This document shows, one piece after another, positions 46,243 through 57,670 of a stretch of 64,000 bases of DNA. Made by a program: the position numbers and the translations under genes. Source of the DNA: Cephalotus follicularis (lineage: Eukaryota > Streptophyta > Magnoliopsida > Oxalidales > Cephalotaceae); assembly GCA_001972305.1 (NCBI GenBank), contig BDDD01000368.1, positions 113,676 through 177,675 of the forward strand. The letters are read 5' to 3'. Every line of letters starts with the position of its first letter. Position 1 is the stretch's first letter. The notes under the pieces are model-generated. The model was not told the origin of the DNA and searched no databases. It saw only the letters and a list, made by a program, of their open reading frames with translations.

Positions 46243-46332
46243 GAAGGCTTCGACGCTTTGTCATAAGGCATCGACGGGAATAACTGGAAACACTAAAAGC
46301 GTCGACGCTTATAGCAAGGAGTCGATGCTTAT
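46243..46332. repeat. GTCGAC palindrome cluster 1 (Athila-like 5' LTR)
   Basis: Aligned with 39860-39950: CTTCGACGCTTTG, AAAGCGTCGACGCTTA and GGAGTCGATGCTT units. Confidence 0.8.
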
Positions 46333-46510
46333 AGCTATGTATTGAAAACTAACAGAAATAAAGTATGCAAAATTATGAACTAATTAAAACAGGAAATAAA
46401 CTGAATAAAATATGCAAGATAAAATCGGTTTTAGGGTATAGAAACTCACCATAGATTATATTGAAAAACTCATTTACTTGAATGATCAAACCTTGGTAAT
46501 CAATAGCTGC

Positions 46511-46665
46511 TAGGTCGATACGGAGTGTGACTATGATGACAAATCGTATGAGTTGTCATGCTATGTTTATAAGGAGTGTGGCAACGACGACAAATTGTAT
46601 GAGTAGTCATGTTAGGTGTATACGGAGTGTGTTCAGTGTGACAAACCGTATGCGTAGACTCCATT
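46511..46665. repeat. three-copy minisatellite of about 55 bp in the Athila-like 5' LTR
   Basis: Units begin TAGGTCGATACGGAGTG (46511), TATGTTTATAAGGAGTG (about 46562) and TAGGTGTATACGGAGTG (about 46613). The other LTR has two units from about 40125. Confidence 0.8.
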
Positions 46666-47072
46666 GATTGTGTTGAAAGCCATTCATTCAGCAATATTCT
46701 TATTCACCGACAAAGTGTTTGTGGATTTTAATCGGGCAAACAAAGTGTGTGTGAAGGCAGAAAATTGAAGAACAAATCAAAGGTTAAAGGATTTTATTAA
46801 TGGAGTTGTATCAATACAATCTAATGGCTTGTTCTAGCCCTTAAAACCTTAAAGAGTGAGCTACAAAACATTGTAAATAAACTGACAGAGAAGAAGAGAA
46901 AAACGTCTAGAGGGTGGTTGCTTGCTTTTTGTCCAGCCTCTCTCTTCTTTTATACCTTTATAATCATGCATAAAAACGAAAATAAAGGTTAACCTGATTA
47001 ATCCACTTAAGGAAAGTATTACAATCTGAAGAAAACACTAAAAACTTTCCAATTTTGTCTCCTATTCTGTCG

Positions 47073-47413
47073 TAAGCGTCGACGCTATGATGAAAGCGTC
47101 GACGGATTGATGTGTAAGAGCTGAGATGCGTGCAACGCGTCGACTTGTATTTTGTGAGTTGTAGTGTTAGGCGCCGACACTTTTCTACTAGGCGTTGCCG
47201 ATTTTTCGCTTTGGCGTTGACGCTTTGATGTTATGACATGAAATCTTCCCGCGCTTTAGCTATTAAGAGTCGACGGTAATGAGCAAGGCGTCGACGCCTA
47301 ACGTATGTAATTCGATTGTTAAACTTCTGTACCAAAGCGTTAACGCTTTTATCTTAACCGCTGGAGCTTTCCGTCTAAGCGTCGATGCTTATGTTGAAGG
47401 CGTCGACGCTTTG
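47073..47413. repeat. GTCGAC palindrome cluster 2 (Athila-like 5' LTR)
   Basis: Aligned with 40633-40960 but with different substitutions, for example AGGCGCCGACACTTTT where the other LTR has AAGCGTCGACGCTTTT. Confidence 0.85.
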
Positions 47414-47615
47414 CTCTATTTTTCCTTTGAAAATTGCCAATGTTCAGGCTTTGATCTTTTTGTCTCCAATTCGCGCCAATTTGACTAGTATTTATGCACT
47501 TTGATCTTTATGGCCTTGTACCTGAAAATCAAATAAGAACAACCAAAGTAGTCTATTCTAAGCATAAAAATATCACAAATAGATCCTTAAAAATAACACA
47601 TTCTTATGCTAAACA

Positions 47616-47961
47616 TCATGATAGGTGCAGATAACCACTTTATCTTCACCTATTGTGCCATTTAGCTTAGGTTTTCTTTGGACTTTTGACATCCATCATC
47701 CCTAGCTTTTTGGACCAAATTTTGGGGCATCTTGGAGATCATTAGGGCCTGGTCTTAGAGTATAGAGGGAGCTCTTGAAGGAAGGAGTTAAAGACTTAGG
47801 TAAGTCATTTTTTTATCTCCTCCTTTTCCCCCCTTTTTTGGTGGTGTCATTTTAGGTTTTGGCTTAGGGTTTCCTAACCCTAGCCGAACCATAGTGACCT
47901 TTTTCTTAGGGTTTGGCAGGGGTTTTTCAACCATAGTGGAACCCTAGCATGTGTTTTGGTA
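47616..47961 (+). mobile_element. continuation of N right of the Athila-like insertion
   Basis: Follows the second TCATG. Non-coding; has AGGTAAGTCATTTTTTTATC and repeated TAGGGTTT / ACCCTAGC phrases. Ends where LTR I starts. Confidence 0.4.
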
Positions 47962-48110
47962 TGTAATAACCGTAATTTTCAATTAATGTATATCGTACAC
48001 TTGAGGAATAAAATATGCATTACATTGAACTTTAATGTCCAATTGTTATATGAATTGTGGTTATTGAGTTAATTGGTGGGACAAACTTAATAAAACCAAA
48101 ATCAGCCTCA

Positions 48111-48175
48111 AACAGCCGACTGGTTGATTCATAAAGGGACAGTCGACTGTCACAGGGTAATAGTCGACTGGCCTA
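48111..48175 (+). repeat. GTCGAC palindrome cluster 1, CAGTCGACTG form (LTR I)
   Basis: CAGCCGACTGG, ACAGTCGACTGTCA and ATAGTCGACTGG. Confidence 0.8.
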
Positions 48176-49075
48176 GCTCAGACAGGTGTCTGTGCATGCC
48201 GGGTGAAACAGGGCAGAAGCGTGGCAATTGATTTAACATGTGTACATGGACGTGTTAGCCATGCAAGGGATTTGTCACCAGCTGTTGGCAATGCCAGACT
48301 GAGTGCCTTGCATGTGTTCTCCATCTCTGCACACCTGCAAAACATTGAAGGAGAAAACAAGAGAGATGAGCATGTGAGAGAGAGAAAGAGGAAAAGGCTG
48401 AAAATGGAGTTAATGACTGAAACAAAATTGTTAATATGAATTCCCTTATAACAGAGATTGCATGAGTGATTTAGAATGTTAGAAAACACTGAGGAGAGAG
48501 ATATTGAATGAAGGAATTTTGGAGCTTGCATGTTGAAGTTGAGAGTTCAAGTGGAAACTAAAGCTTGATTCCTCCTGGTAAGTCACCAATCTGAGTTCAT
48601 TACTGATATTAAGGTTCTTAATGATGTAAACATACTGATGTTAGCTATATATATCCACTGTCAACATGAACATGGAATGATAAAGCAGGGAATTGAGGAG
48701 GTGGTTAAGAGGAAATTAGAAGCTTAAGAGATTATGATAAGCTACTGATTGAATTATAGTTGTTATCATGATTAGATAAACAATATAAACCTACTGATTT
48801 TGATGTATATACCTGTAAACATGCAACTATATAGATAAATTGCTGGAATTGAAAGATTGTGTTGAGTTGAAGTTGGAACTCAAAGAGAAGAATCAATCCG
48901 AATTGATTCTGGGATAGCAATTGAGGTAGGGGTATTGACATGTTTTTGAAGATATTATATGTATAGCATGTCTGGATAATTTCTCTGTGATTGCATGTTA
49001 TTAATTGATTAGAATTGGAAGTTGAACATGCATACTCTGTTCTGCTAGACCACTGGCTAACGTTTTCTGGGCAAA

Positions 49076-49236
49076 AACAGTCGACTGTTGAGCCTAACAG
49101 TCGACTGCTCAATGTGAACAGCCGACTGTTAAGAATAAACAGTCGACTGCTCAATGTGAACAGCCGACTGTTAAGAATAAACAGTCGACTGCTCAATGAA
49201 AACTGCCGGCTATTCATATGAACACCCGACTGTTAA
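49076..49236 (+). repeat. GTCGAC palindrome cluster 2, CAGTCGACTG form (LTR I)
   Basis: About eight units. A longer unit of about 48 bp, with CAGTCGACTGCTCAATGTGA, is repeated in tandem from 49100 to 49200. Confidence 0.85.
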
Positions 49237-50550
49237 GAGACAAATTGCTGATAATAGGTACTTTTTAGGCTTAAATGATATGTAATTACCCTGGCCTCCA
49301 CATAGGATGATTGTAACATTCAATCCTGGCCATATGTAGTTACATTTCAAATATTAAACCACTTATGCATCCCTGGTATGAATTGCGTAAGAACGACTAT
49401 GGTTGTGCTTAGATACTTTATTGAATCCTTGAATTGCTATTGTTCCTGTTGTTAAGCTGGTATATTATGCTGTTGTTATGGGATATTGTATATCTACTAA
49501 GTGTTCAAAAACACTATTATCTCACTTAATTTCAAGGATTGAACCAACTAGTGCTATAAGCACAAATATGGATTTTAACTATGGTTTTCAAAACGAAAAC
49601 ATACTGTCAAATGATTTACTGATTTTCCTCCATTGAGAGGTACCACTACTATATTGAATACTGTTTCCTCCAAAAGAGAGGTACGGTCACTGAACTGTTG
49701 AATGTTTCAAAAGAAAACTACTACTATATTGCATATCATAGATATATGTAATATTGCTATTGAATTGATTGAATTGTTTGTCTATGTTATTGCCGTTAGT
49801 CGATTGATAGGAGACATCACTGGCTATGGGGTGGTCCGATGTGCCTTGAGTTGGCTAGAGCTTCCACCAAACTTATCTGCAATGCAGATCTTGACTATTA
49901 CCTACCCGCTAAATGCTGGCAGAATTGTTACCTGATCTATCATCTTTGGAGTGTAGGGTGATAGTTAGGTGGTGCACAGTTGGTGCTAGGAGTTAGGGAC
50001 ATGTGACACCCAAACCATTGTATTGATTGATTTTACGCTTGTGCGGTATTCTTGAATTGTATTGTCTATGGCCACTTGGTATGATTGCTCATAGATATTG
50101 GAATACTTAATTATATATGTTATTTCAAAATAAACTATCATACATGTTTAAATTTATATATTCTTTCTCATGCTTTATTCTTACTTATCCGAGTGAGGAC
50201 AAAGGTTAACCCTTTACAATTTCAGATTAAGTGAAGGTGTTGGGGCAAGCACTGCTGAAGCTTCTTGAGGAGAGCTTCTGTTTTGTTTAAGGTTGATATT
50301 TACTATGTCTTTTGTATTGTAATAACGATCATACTTCGTCTATTAATTTTACATTTCCAATATGTAAAAGATAACTCGATTTGTATTGTGTAAGCACGTA
50401 GTATAGGTTGCGTGCGGATAACTATTTATTTATAATCCGGCTATGGAATGCTCCAATTTTGTTTAATGAATTATGATTAATGTTGAATGCTAGATTATTA
50501 TAACTGATATCTCCATATATGTTGTCTTATGGAAACGGGGTGTGACAGCA

Positions 50551-50562
50551 TGGTATCAGAGC
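50551..50562 (+). promoter_or_regulatory. primer binding site of gypsy I (initiator tRNA-Met)
   Basis: TGGTATCAGAGC, the exact usual complement, three bases after the LTR end. Confidence 0.9.
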
Positions 50563-50652
50563 TTATTTGAAATAAGCTATCGCTGGGATAAGTTTCTCGG
50601 TAATTAAGTGTATTTTTTCCTGATGATTATGTCATTCCATATAGGAAACAGA

Positions 50653-50757
50653 ATGGTACTGCGAAGAGGTAGGAGGGGAAGGCGTAGAGCCGACGAAGGA
50701 GTCAATGCACTGCCAGTGCATGGAAATCACCCGCCAGTGAATGAAGGAGTAAACATT
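50653..50757 (+). pseudogene. start of gypsy I gag, cut off
   Basis: ATG at 50653 begins MVLRRGRRGRRRADEGVNAL, the Arg-rich start common in gypsy gag after a leader ending ATATAG. After about 35 codons the + strand becomes the antisense of a copia reverse transcriptase. Only the first part of gag remains. The breakpoint is approximate. Confidence 0.6.
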
Positions 50758-53462
50758 CTGTTTCTGGTAGACACAAGGCTCATCTACATTTTTAATGAAG
50801 CCAAAAGACTTGATAGCCTCATCAAAACATATATTCCAGCTCCTAGATGCTTGTTTCAGGCAATAAATCGACCTTTGAAGCTTGCATACCATGTGCGAAG
50901 TTTCAGTGATGTAAACCCCTCAGGTTGGGACATATAAATGTCCTCTTCAAGATGTCCATTTAAGAACGTAGTTTTGACATCCATTTTCCATATCTCATAA
51001 TCATAATGAGCGGAAATAGCAAGCAAAATCCGAATAGATTTGAGCATCGCAACTGGTGAGAAATTTTCGGTATAATCGACACCATGTTGCTGTCTATACC
51101 CTTTCGCTACCAATCACACTTTGTATGTCTCAATCTTTCCATCTGTGCCAATCTTCTTCTTGAAGATCCACTTGCAACCAATAGGCACTGTGCCCTTGGG
51201 AGATTCGACCAAGTTCCAAACTTGGTTGGCGTACATGGAATCCATCTCAGATTTCATGGCATCTAACCATGCATCGGATTCAGTGCTCTGCACTACTTCC
51301 TGGTAGCTGGCAGGCTCATCATCCTCGATGATGTTGGGTTCATCAGTGCCTTCAATGAGAAAAACATATATCTCAGGCATTGATGAAACTCTGCCTAATC
51401 TCCTCAATGTAGGAGTGCCTGAATGAGATCTAATCTCATGCTAGAATCTAATTCCAGGTGTGTCTCTAACGGTACCAGCCTCTAATTCCTTTCCGTTCTG
51501 TGGTGTTTCTCCTGATGGCAACTCCTCGAGTTCCACTTTGCTCCCACTGCTTCCTGCGAGTAGGAATCCCTTCTCCAGAAAAACAGCATTACGCGAAACA
51601 AAAACCTTTTGTTCGTTGGGATGGTAGAAATAATATCCCATTGATTCTTTGGGATACCCCACAAACCGGCATCGATTCGATTGTTCCTCTAGCTTATTAG
51701 GTTCCAACCTTCTCACATAAGCTGGACAGCCCCAAACCTTCAAATTTTTTAGGCAGGGTTTCCTCCCTTTCCATACCTGGAATGGAGTGAAAGGAACGAA
51801 TTTTGAAGGAATCCGGTTAAGGACATATGCAGCTGTTTCCAGTGCATAGCTCCAAAAAGAGGAAGGGAGATCTGCAAAAGACATCATGGACCGGACCATA
51901 TTCATCAAGGTCCGATTCCTCCGTTCGGACACACCATTATGCTGCGGTGTTCCTGGAGGTGTCCACTGTGAGAGAATGCCATTATCTCTAAGATAATCCT
52001 GGAACTCAGCAGACAGGTATTCGCCCCCTCGATCTAATCGAAGTGTTTTAATGGGCTTACCTGTTTGCTTCTTTACTTCATTTCTAAATTCCTTGAACCT
52101 CTCAAAGGAATCTAATTTGTGTCTCATCAGAAACACATACTCATACCCTGACAAATCATCGATAAAAGTAATGAATTAAAGATATCCTCCTCGAGCACTG
52201 ACCGACATAGGTCCACAGACGTCGGTGTGGATTTAACCCAATATATCCACCGCCCTCTCCCCTTGACCAGAGAAGGGAGATTTTGTCAATTTTCCAAGCA
52301 GGCAAGATTCACATGTTGGAAAATACTCTAAGTCTTGGATGTCCAAAAGACCATCCTTAACAAACTTTGACATCCTTGCCTCACTAGGATGACCCAAGCT
52401 GCAATTCCAAGTATAGGATTAATTAATTTCATTATTCTCTCTTTGTCTTTTAGTTCCTTTCTCAATTGATAGTGCCATTTTGTGATCAGTATTTAAAACA
52501 TAAATCCCATTATCAATGTGCCCATCACATATAATAATCTTGTCACCAAACAAAAGAGAACAACCATTCACATTAAAATTAAGCTCTAAGCCCAATTTAA
52601 ATAGGTACAAAACACTAACAATGTTTCGAATTAAGTTCTCAACAAGATAACAAGGATTCAAACTAATTACAAAACCACCAGGAAAATGTAAATTATAAAC
52701 ACCTACAACTCTAGTGATGATCCTTGATCCATCACCTAGTCGCAGGTCCATTGCTTTTTCAGCTCTAAGATGCCTTGCATTTCTTAGACCCTGCCAAGAA
52801 TTGCAAATATTAGTACCACAAAAAGTGTCTAACACCCTAGTAGAACTAATATTAGAAGCTACATGAAGCTCAATCATGTAGGTACCTAAACCAGAGGCAC
52901 CAGCAGTGGAAGCAAGAAACTCCTTGCAGTCTTTTTTCGATGTCCTTGCTTTTCACAGAAGAAGCAAGCCCTCTTCCTTTTAAGCCATTGAATCCTACTC
53001 TTATCAGCACCTCCTTGACCAAGCGGCCTCTCCATTAGAGTCTTCCTTGGAACTACCCCTCTCAGAGGTCATTCCATCAAATGGGAGAGGCATTACATAC
53101 GAGTTCAACCTATCAAGGTCAAAATCTACCTCATCAGTCCTAGACTATGTGCCATACAACTCCTTGAGTTGCATTAGAATGGCACGTAAGGTCTGTAAAT
53201 GCTCACATTGCCTTTGGAATTCTGGTATCATGCCTTCAATCACTAGGTAATGTGCTTGATCATTGTCAAACCACCACTTGGCCACTATAGCCTTGTGGTC
53301 CTCTGACAGGTTGGTATCTAGTACCGGGGGTTCCTCAATCACAACATGAGAAACATTTAAGCTTCCTAAAATAAGGAGCATATTTTGCTGCCAATCAAGG
53401 ATATTTGGCCCATTCAGTTTATTAGTCTCTAAGACTTTAGCAATAGCTGTGCTGACCGACAT
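50758..53462 (-). pseudogene. Ty1/copia element H: gag, protease, integrase, partial reverse transcriptase
   Basis: Minus-strand order: gag start MSVSTAIAKVLETNKLNGPN at 53462, knuckle CFFCEKQGHRKK (about 52960, with a frameshift), pre-integrase region with GLEL...IICDGHIDNGIYVL, and GHPSEARMSKF...CLLGKL. The integrase core follows with TDVCGPM, LRLDRGGEYLSAEF and NGVSERRNRTLMNM (52154-51441). The RT start has WLDAMKSEMDSMYANQVWNL, GCKWIFKKKIG and [20 protein letters not shown], ending near DEPCVYQK at 50758. Copia order (integrase before RT) is clear. The catalytic YVDD box, RNase H and 3' LTR are missing. Stops and frameshifts are present. Confidence 0.9.
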
Positions 53463-54990
53463 GTTTGCAAAGTATACACAGCCTATAGGAAACAATAGAG
53501 GTTATTAGCAAATATTCAATTTATCATGTTACTACCATAACACTTGGTCTTTAGTGCTTATGGTTCCTCCCACTATTCTAATCATATCCCACACCTCCAT
53601 GTGGAATTCGGGAGATCTAATCTCCTAGTGGGGATTGGAATCTATCTCAGCATATTATGGTATTAGCTATATCTTGACAAACCATAACACCTAAGATAGG
53701 TAGGCTCACCTGCCAATTTACACAGCTCGGGATCCAATCCGACCCATGCGCGTGTAAGATTCAATAATAGATTCGGCCTACCAGCTCAATATGATCTCGG
53801 TTACAGCTCGACCAACCATCAGAGCTAGTATAAGTTTACACCCACAGTCCTCAAAGAAATTCACATGTTTTGTCACCCACACTTTTACGTGTCCAAGAGC
53901 AAAACATTGTGATTTCCCTGCAGTATCTAATACTGACATTGACATGGCATCTGATAGATAGCAGACCTCAGCTTTAGCATGACCACCCACAATCTGCCCA
54001 TGCCACTCAACGAGAACTATGGAAGGCCATGTCGGGTCACTCCTAGTGTCCCTGGCGTTTATGACTTATTATTTCAAACTTGGAGGGATTTAGGTCTCAC
54101 ATTATTTTTAGCTGATCCATTAATTAATTCATTGGTTTCCTTAGCCAAAATTAATTAATTACAGCTTACATGCAATGACGTGTTTGGACCAATGTCATAC
54201 ATTAAATAAAATATGGCTAGGCTAGGGACAATACTATAGTGATTCACACGAGCCAAGTTGATCACTGGGTCTGCTAGGTAAACTATTTAATTCTACTTTA
54301 TTGCATAGAGTACAATACATTCTTGGCATTCAATTCTTGGTCTTGCAACTGCCTTGATCTTCCTCTCCATCCTCCATTTGATCCTCCACCATTGCTTACA
54401 AACTTTTTAATAAAATTACATTTTAAATTTTAAATAAGAGAATACAAATATAGGGAGAAGAGAATCATATCCTAGAGAGGAATTAAAAGATAAGGAATTA
54501 AGATGCTAGCAGGCCACCAAATTACAAACCAAATAAAATTTATTAAAGCAAATTAAACATCCACAAAAGAAACCGAAAACTAGGTCAAGTCCCATAGCCT
54601 ACCATCATGCATATCACATCAAAAAATATATCTAATATAAATTTTGTCCCATCAAAAGCGGCGACGCTTTATCATAAGCGTCGGCGGTTTCAAGCTAAGC
54701 AGCGTTGACGCTTTGCATAACCATCCACGCTTTAAACAAAGCGTCGCATTTTAAGCCCTTAAGCGTCGACGCCATGGCCTAACCGTTAGCGCTTAATCTT
54801 GCCATCAGCGCTTAGCTTTAATGTTCCGTTTAACAGTCAGCGCTTAACTTCAATTCCTCAGCGCTTAACATTTAACTGTCGACGGTTTACACGAAACCGT
54901 CGATGGTTAGACAGTATTCAATGACAAACAACCACAATTTTAATCCAAAACAGCCATAAAAAACAAAGTATAATTGGGGTTGATTAGTTG
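53463..54990 (-). other. long leader of copia H
   Basis: About 1.5 kb between the primer site and gag, much longer than the usual few hundred bases, and carrying a motif cluster. No coding region is supported. Part could be an insertion whose limits I cannot see. Confidence 0.45.
54655..54911. repeat. GTCGAC palindrome cluster, AAGCGTCGACG form (copia H leader)
   Basis: AAGCGGCGACGCTTT, TAAGCGTCGGCGG, TTAAGCGTCGACGCC, TAACTGTCGACGGTTT and AAACCGTCGATGG units. Confidence 0.75.
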
Positions 54991-55003
54991 TCTCTGATAC
55001 CAA
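54991..55003 (-). promoter_or_regulatory. primer binding site of copia H (initiator tRNA-Met)
   Basis: TTGGTATCAGAGA on the minus strand, next to an LTR end CTTTCA. Confidence 0.8.
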
Positions 55004-55004
55004 T

Positions 55005-55974
55005 TGAAAGAAAAAAACTTCGTTTATGGTCATTTTAGGCGTTAGATGCATAGGATGTATAACTTTAATTTTCATTAAAGTGGCTCTAAAACAATGAACA
55101 TCCTATAATCCAACTCCATAAATGATCATAACCAACCTAGAATTGCTAATCAACAACCCAATTAAACAATCACTTATATACATTTAGAGAAGGATAGAGT
55201 TTATACCAAGCAACCAACTCCTTCCATCAAGAATCTGTTCTGAGACTTCAAGCTTTAACTCAGGAACAGATAGTAGCGGAATAACAAACCAATGCAAGCC
55301 CTATATATCTAATCCTAATCTAGGATCAATATTGGAGACGTAGTGCTTAATGAAAGAAATACACCGCCTATAGAAATCAAACTGTGGTGTTATCGATTAA
55401 TGGCATTTAGCTTTCACTCTTTTGTCTTTTGTTCTCTTAGAACCAAAAGCGAGACTCTCTCTCACTATGCAAGACGTCTAGGTTCATGCCAGTGTCAAGA
55501 AAATGTGTTCTCCCTCTATCTTATGCATTCATGCATCCATTGATGTGATCCACCAAATGTGGACACCATTAAGCAAGCAATAATGAAAACGTGTTAATGA
55601 GATTTCATTCCTTGAATAGAAATCCCGTTTCCATTCTTAGCGCCATATCCATTTCTAAAAGACATGACATATGGATTTTCCAATTTGTTGTTGCATGACA
55701 TACGAGTTTCCATATCAAGAAAACTCGTTACCTTCCATACAGAGAAAATGTATGCGTCTTTCATCATGCAAGCTTGATTCCAAATCAGGTAACCATGAAA
55801 CCAATCAAGAGAGAGATAGATAAGTAAGAGAAATAATAATCCAATTATTATTTAAAACAATAGTCATATTAGTATGTTGCGTCAACTAATCAGTCACGTA
55901 ACATCACTAATACACCACGATATAATATGTGCCATCACACGTTATATAACTATACGATATATGTATCCAATACA
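55005..55974 (-). repeat. 5' LTR of copia H
   Basis: The 3' end of the LTR is fixed by the primer site (minus strand ...TTTTTTTCTTTCA). The 5' end is uncertain; homology to G begins at about 55975, so the LTR may stop there or include that part. No coding sequence. Confidence 0.5.
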
Positions 55975-57095
55975 TATACTCGTGAGGCAGGACCCGAAAG
56001 TCCGGAATTAAATCGGTAACGATGGTTTGTTACTAAGATGCCTTGCTCTTAAGTAAACTTACCATAAATTGTCTTTGACTATTTGAAGACCCTGAACCTA
56101 TGACTATCATATTCTAGGTGTGTAAATTAATCCCTTGATTAATTTCCACAATTAAGTCCATTTCCGATACATCCGATACTTTATCCTGACGACAGTTACC
56201 ATGCACTATAATCCCTCGTCATCCTTGGATCCGATCACGGCCTAGGGCATGGATATGTGTCAACCCTAGATATGTCGGTATCTATAAATCTGTAAATACC
56301 ATCATGTCTATCGACAAGCCTTTCCAAAAACCCTAGGTTCTAGCTCATCCTAAGCTGGCCAGGTATTTCAAAGTCCACAATGAATACAGATACTATAGAG
56401 CCAATCACCCCCACATCAGGTGCGACGATCCCATGTTGCGAACTCACTTACATTCACATAAATCCTGCAAGACCCGAAAGCTGCCTGTTTGCCAGCCCCG
56501 CGAAAGAACTGGGTAGGGCAGAAATCAAAGTCAGACAGTCTCTATGTAATGTACAGTAGTTGGTCAGGTCTAAGGATCACACAAGTCCATTCAGAACTTG
56601 CTAGACTTGTAGAGCCTACTCACCACTGTCTTAGATGGGAAACTCTACTAACACAGGATATGTGACCATCCAAATAGAATTCCCATGGTGGGTCAAGTTC
56701 AGTGTACATGCTCCCAGCATGCACCCCGCATTAGCTTTAGGGTTCAACCCAAGTGGTAATGAGATACTCCACCTTCCCATTCCCGAGAGCAAGGATAATA
56801 CGGCAAGTCTATCCGGTTGACGAATGCCCTAAGTAAGTGAACCTATGACTTGGAATAGTTTAGTCACAGGGAATAAGGAAGTCGCTCTCATAGCCCTTGG
56901 CTCGACAACCAACCCTTTGATGTGACAGGGCACCATATATGTAAGAAGTAACATGCTTCAATTATGTGATAAAACATATATAGTTATGCCATTAATAAAA
57001 TATAATTTGCACAATATAACATGCATAGAACAAAACTGTATATAAAATGAGCAGAGTACAAGTACATCCAGCCACCTAGTGACTTGATGGGTCAC
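55975..57095 (-). repeat. inverted, diverged copy of part of G
   Basis: The reverse complement lines up with about 36530-37710. Shared blocks include GCAACATGGGATCGTC (37217-37232), a CTGATGTGGGGTGCATGC block (36917-36934) and TCCTATTTG/GATGGTCA. It shows that G is a repeated family. It is non-coding. Confidence 0.65.
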
Positions 57096-57130
57096 ACTCT
57101 CTCTAACATATATATGCTGGTATGGGACGA

Positions 57131-57150
57131 CTATATATATATATATATAG
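57131..57150. repeat. (TA)n microsatellite
   Basis: Nine TA units in a row. Confidence 0.9.
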
Positions 57151-57249
57151 ATTCGCTGATCACAATTGTACATGCGTATTGCCATGACATGTATTGATTA
57201 AATGTGAAATCTGCTCATATCATCAGCATAGGGATTGAGTTTCTAAGAG

Positions 57250-57670
57250 TAGGGGTGAAAATTTATAACCAAAAACCAAAAAAAAAACTGAAATCAAAAT
57301 AAAATTCTGTTTTGGTTTTTCAGTTTTTCGGTTTTTTCGGTTATTCATCAAATTCGGATTCAATTTCGGTTTTCAATATATTAAATTTTGGTTAACCGAA
57401 AAAACGGAAATACTGAATTTTATTAAAATTTTTTTATTCTTGCCTATTGATATATCATATTTTCACCTTTGAAATTGCAATAAGCTTTTTCTATATATTA
57501 TGCTAAAATATGCTTTATATATTTAATGTCATATACATTATGAAAACATGTATTCTAATTTAGGTTTCATGTTTGCAAAAAAAAATTTCTGAAACAAAAT
57601 TAAATAGGAAGTTTGGTTTTTTCGGTATTAATCAAAAAAAATTTCGATTTTTAACGAATTTCCACCCCTA
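57250..57670. mobile_element. hAT-type MITE (TAGGGGTGAAAATT ends)
   Basis: TAGGGGTGAAAATT at the left is matched by AATTTCCACCCCTA at the right, a well-known terminal pair of plant hAT-like elements. The interior is A/T-rich with TTCGGTTTTTTCGG phrases. Eight-bp flanks TCTAAGAG and TCTGCAAG agree in five of eight positions, as expected for an old duplication. No transposase. Confidence 0.7.

Larger units (their letters stand above)
39666..47615 (-). mobile_element. Athila-like Ty3/gypsy element with two LTRs
   Basis: TSD TCATG lies at 39661-39665 and 47616-47620. LTRs of about 1.44 kb (left) and 1.56 kb (right) flank 4.9 kb of minus-strand gag-pol. The primer site complements tRNA-Asp, as in the Athila/Tat group, and gag, DLGA-type protease and reverse transcriptase with VFMDDFS fit Athila. 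The second half of integrase, any env-like ORF, the polypurine tract and the first 50 bp or so of the 3' LTR are missing at one junction near 41105. It is a clear but inactive copy. Confidence 0.9.
46054..47615 (-). repeat. 5' LTR of the Athila-like element
   Basis: 1,562 bp, ends TGTTTAGCATAAG... and ...TGAACA on the minus strand, with TSD TCATG beyond. Contains two motif clusters and a three-copy minisatellite. Confidence 0.88.
47962..50547 (+). repeat. 5' LTR I of a gypsy element
   Basis: 2,586 bp from TGTAATAACCGTAATTTTC to ACGGGGTGTGACA, followed three bases later by a tRNA-iMet primer site, which confirms the boundary and the + orientation. It carries two motif clusters and a donor-like CCTGGTAAGTC at about 48573. 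Its 3' end is similar, in reverse, to the LTR of element J. Confidence 0.85.

Noticed and set aside
53778..53990. 70-codon minus-strand ORF in the copia H leader
   Set aside because: No recognised motif and no match to copia proteins; likely chance in a long leader.
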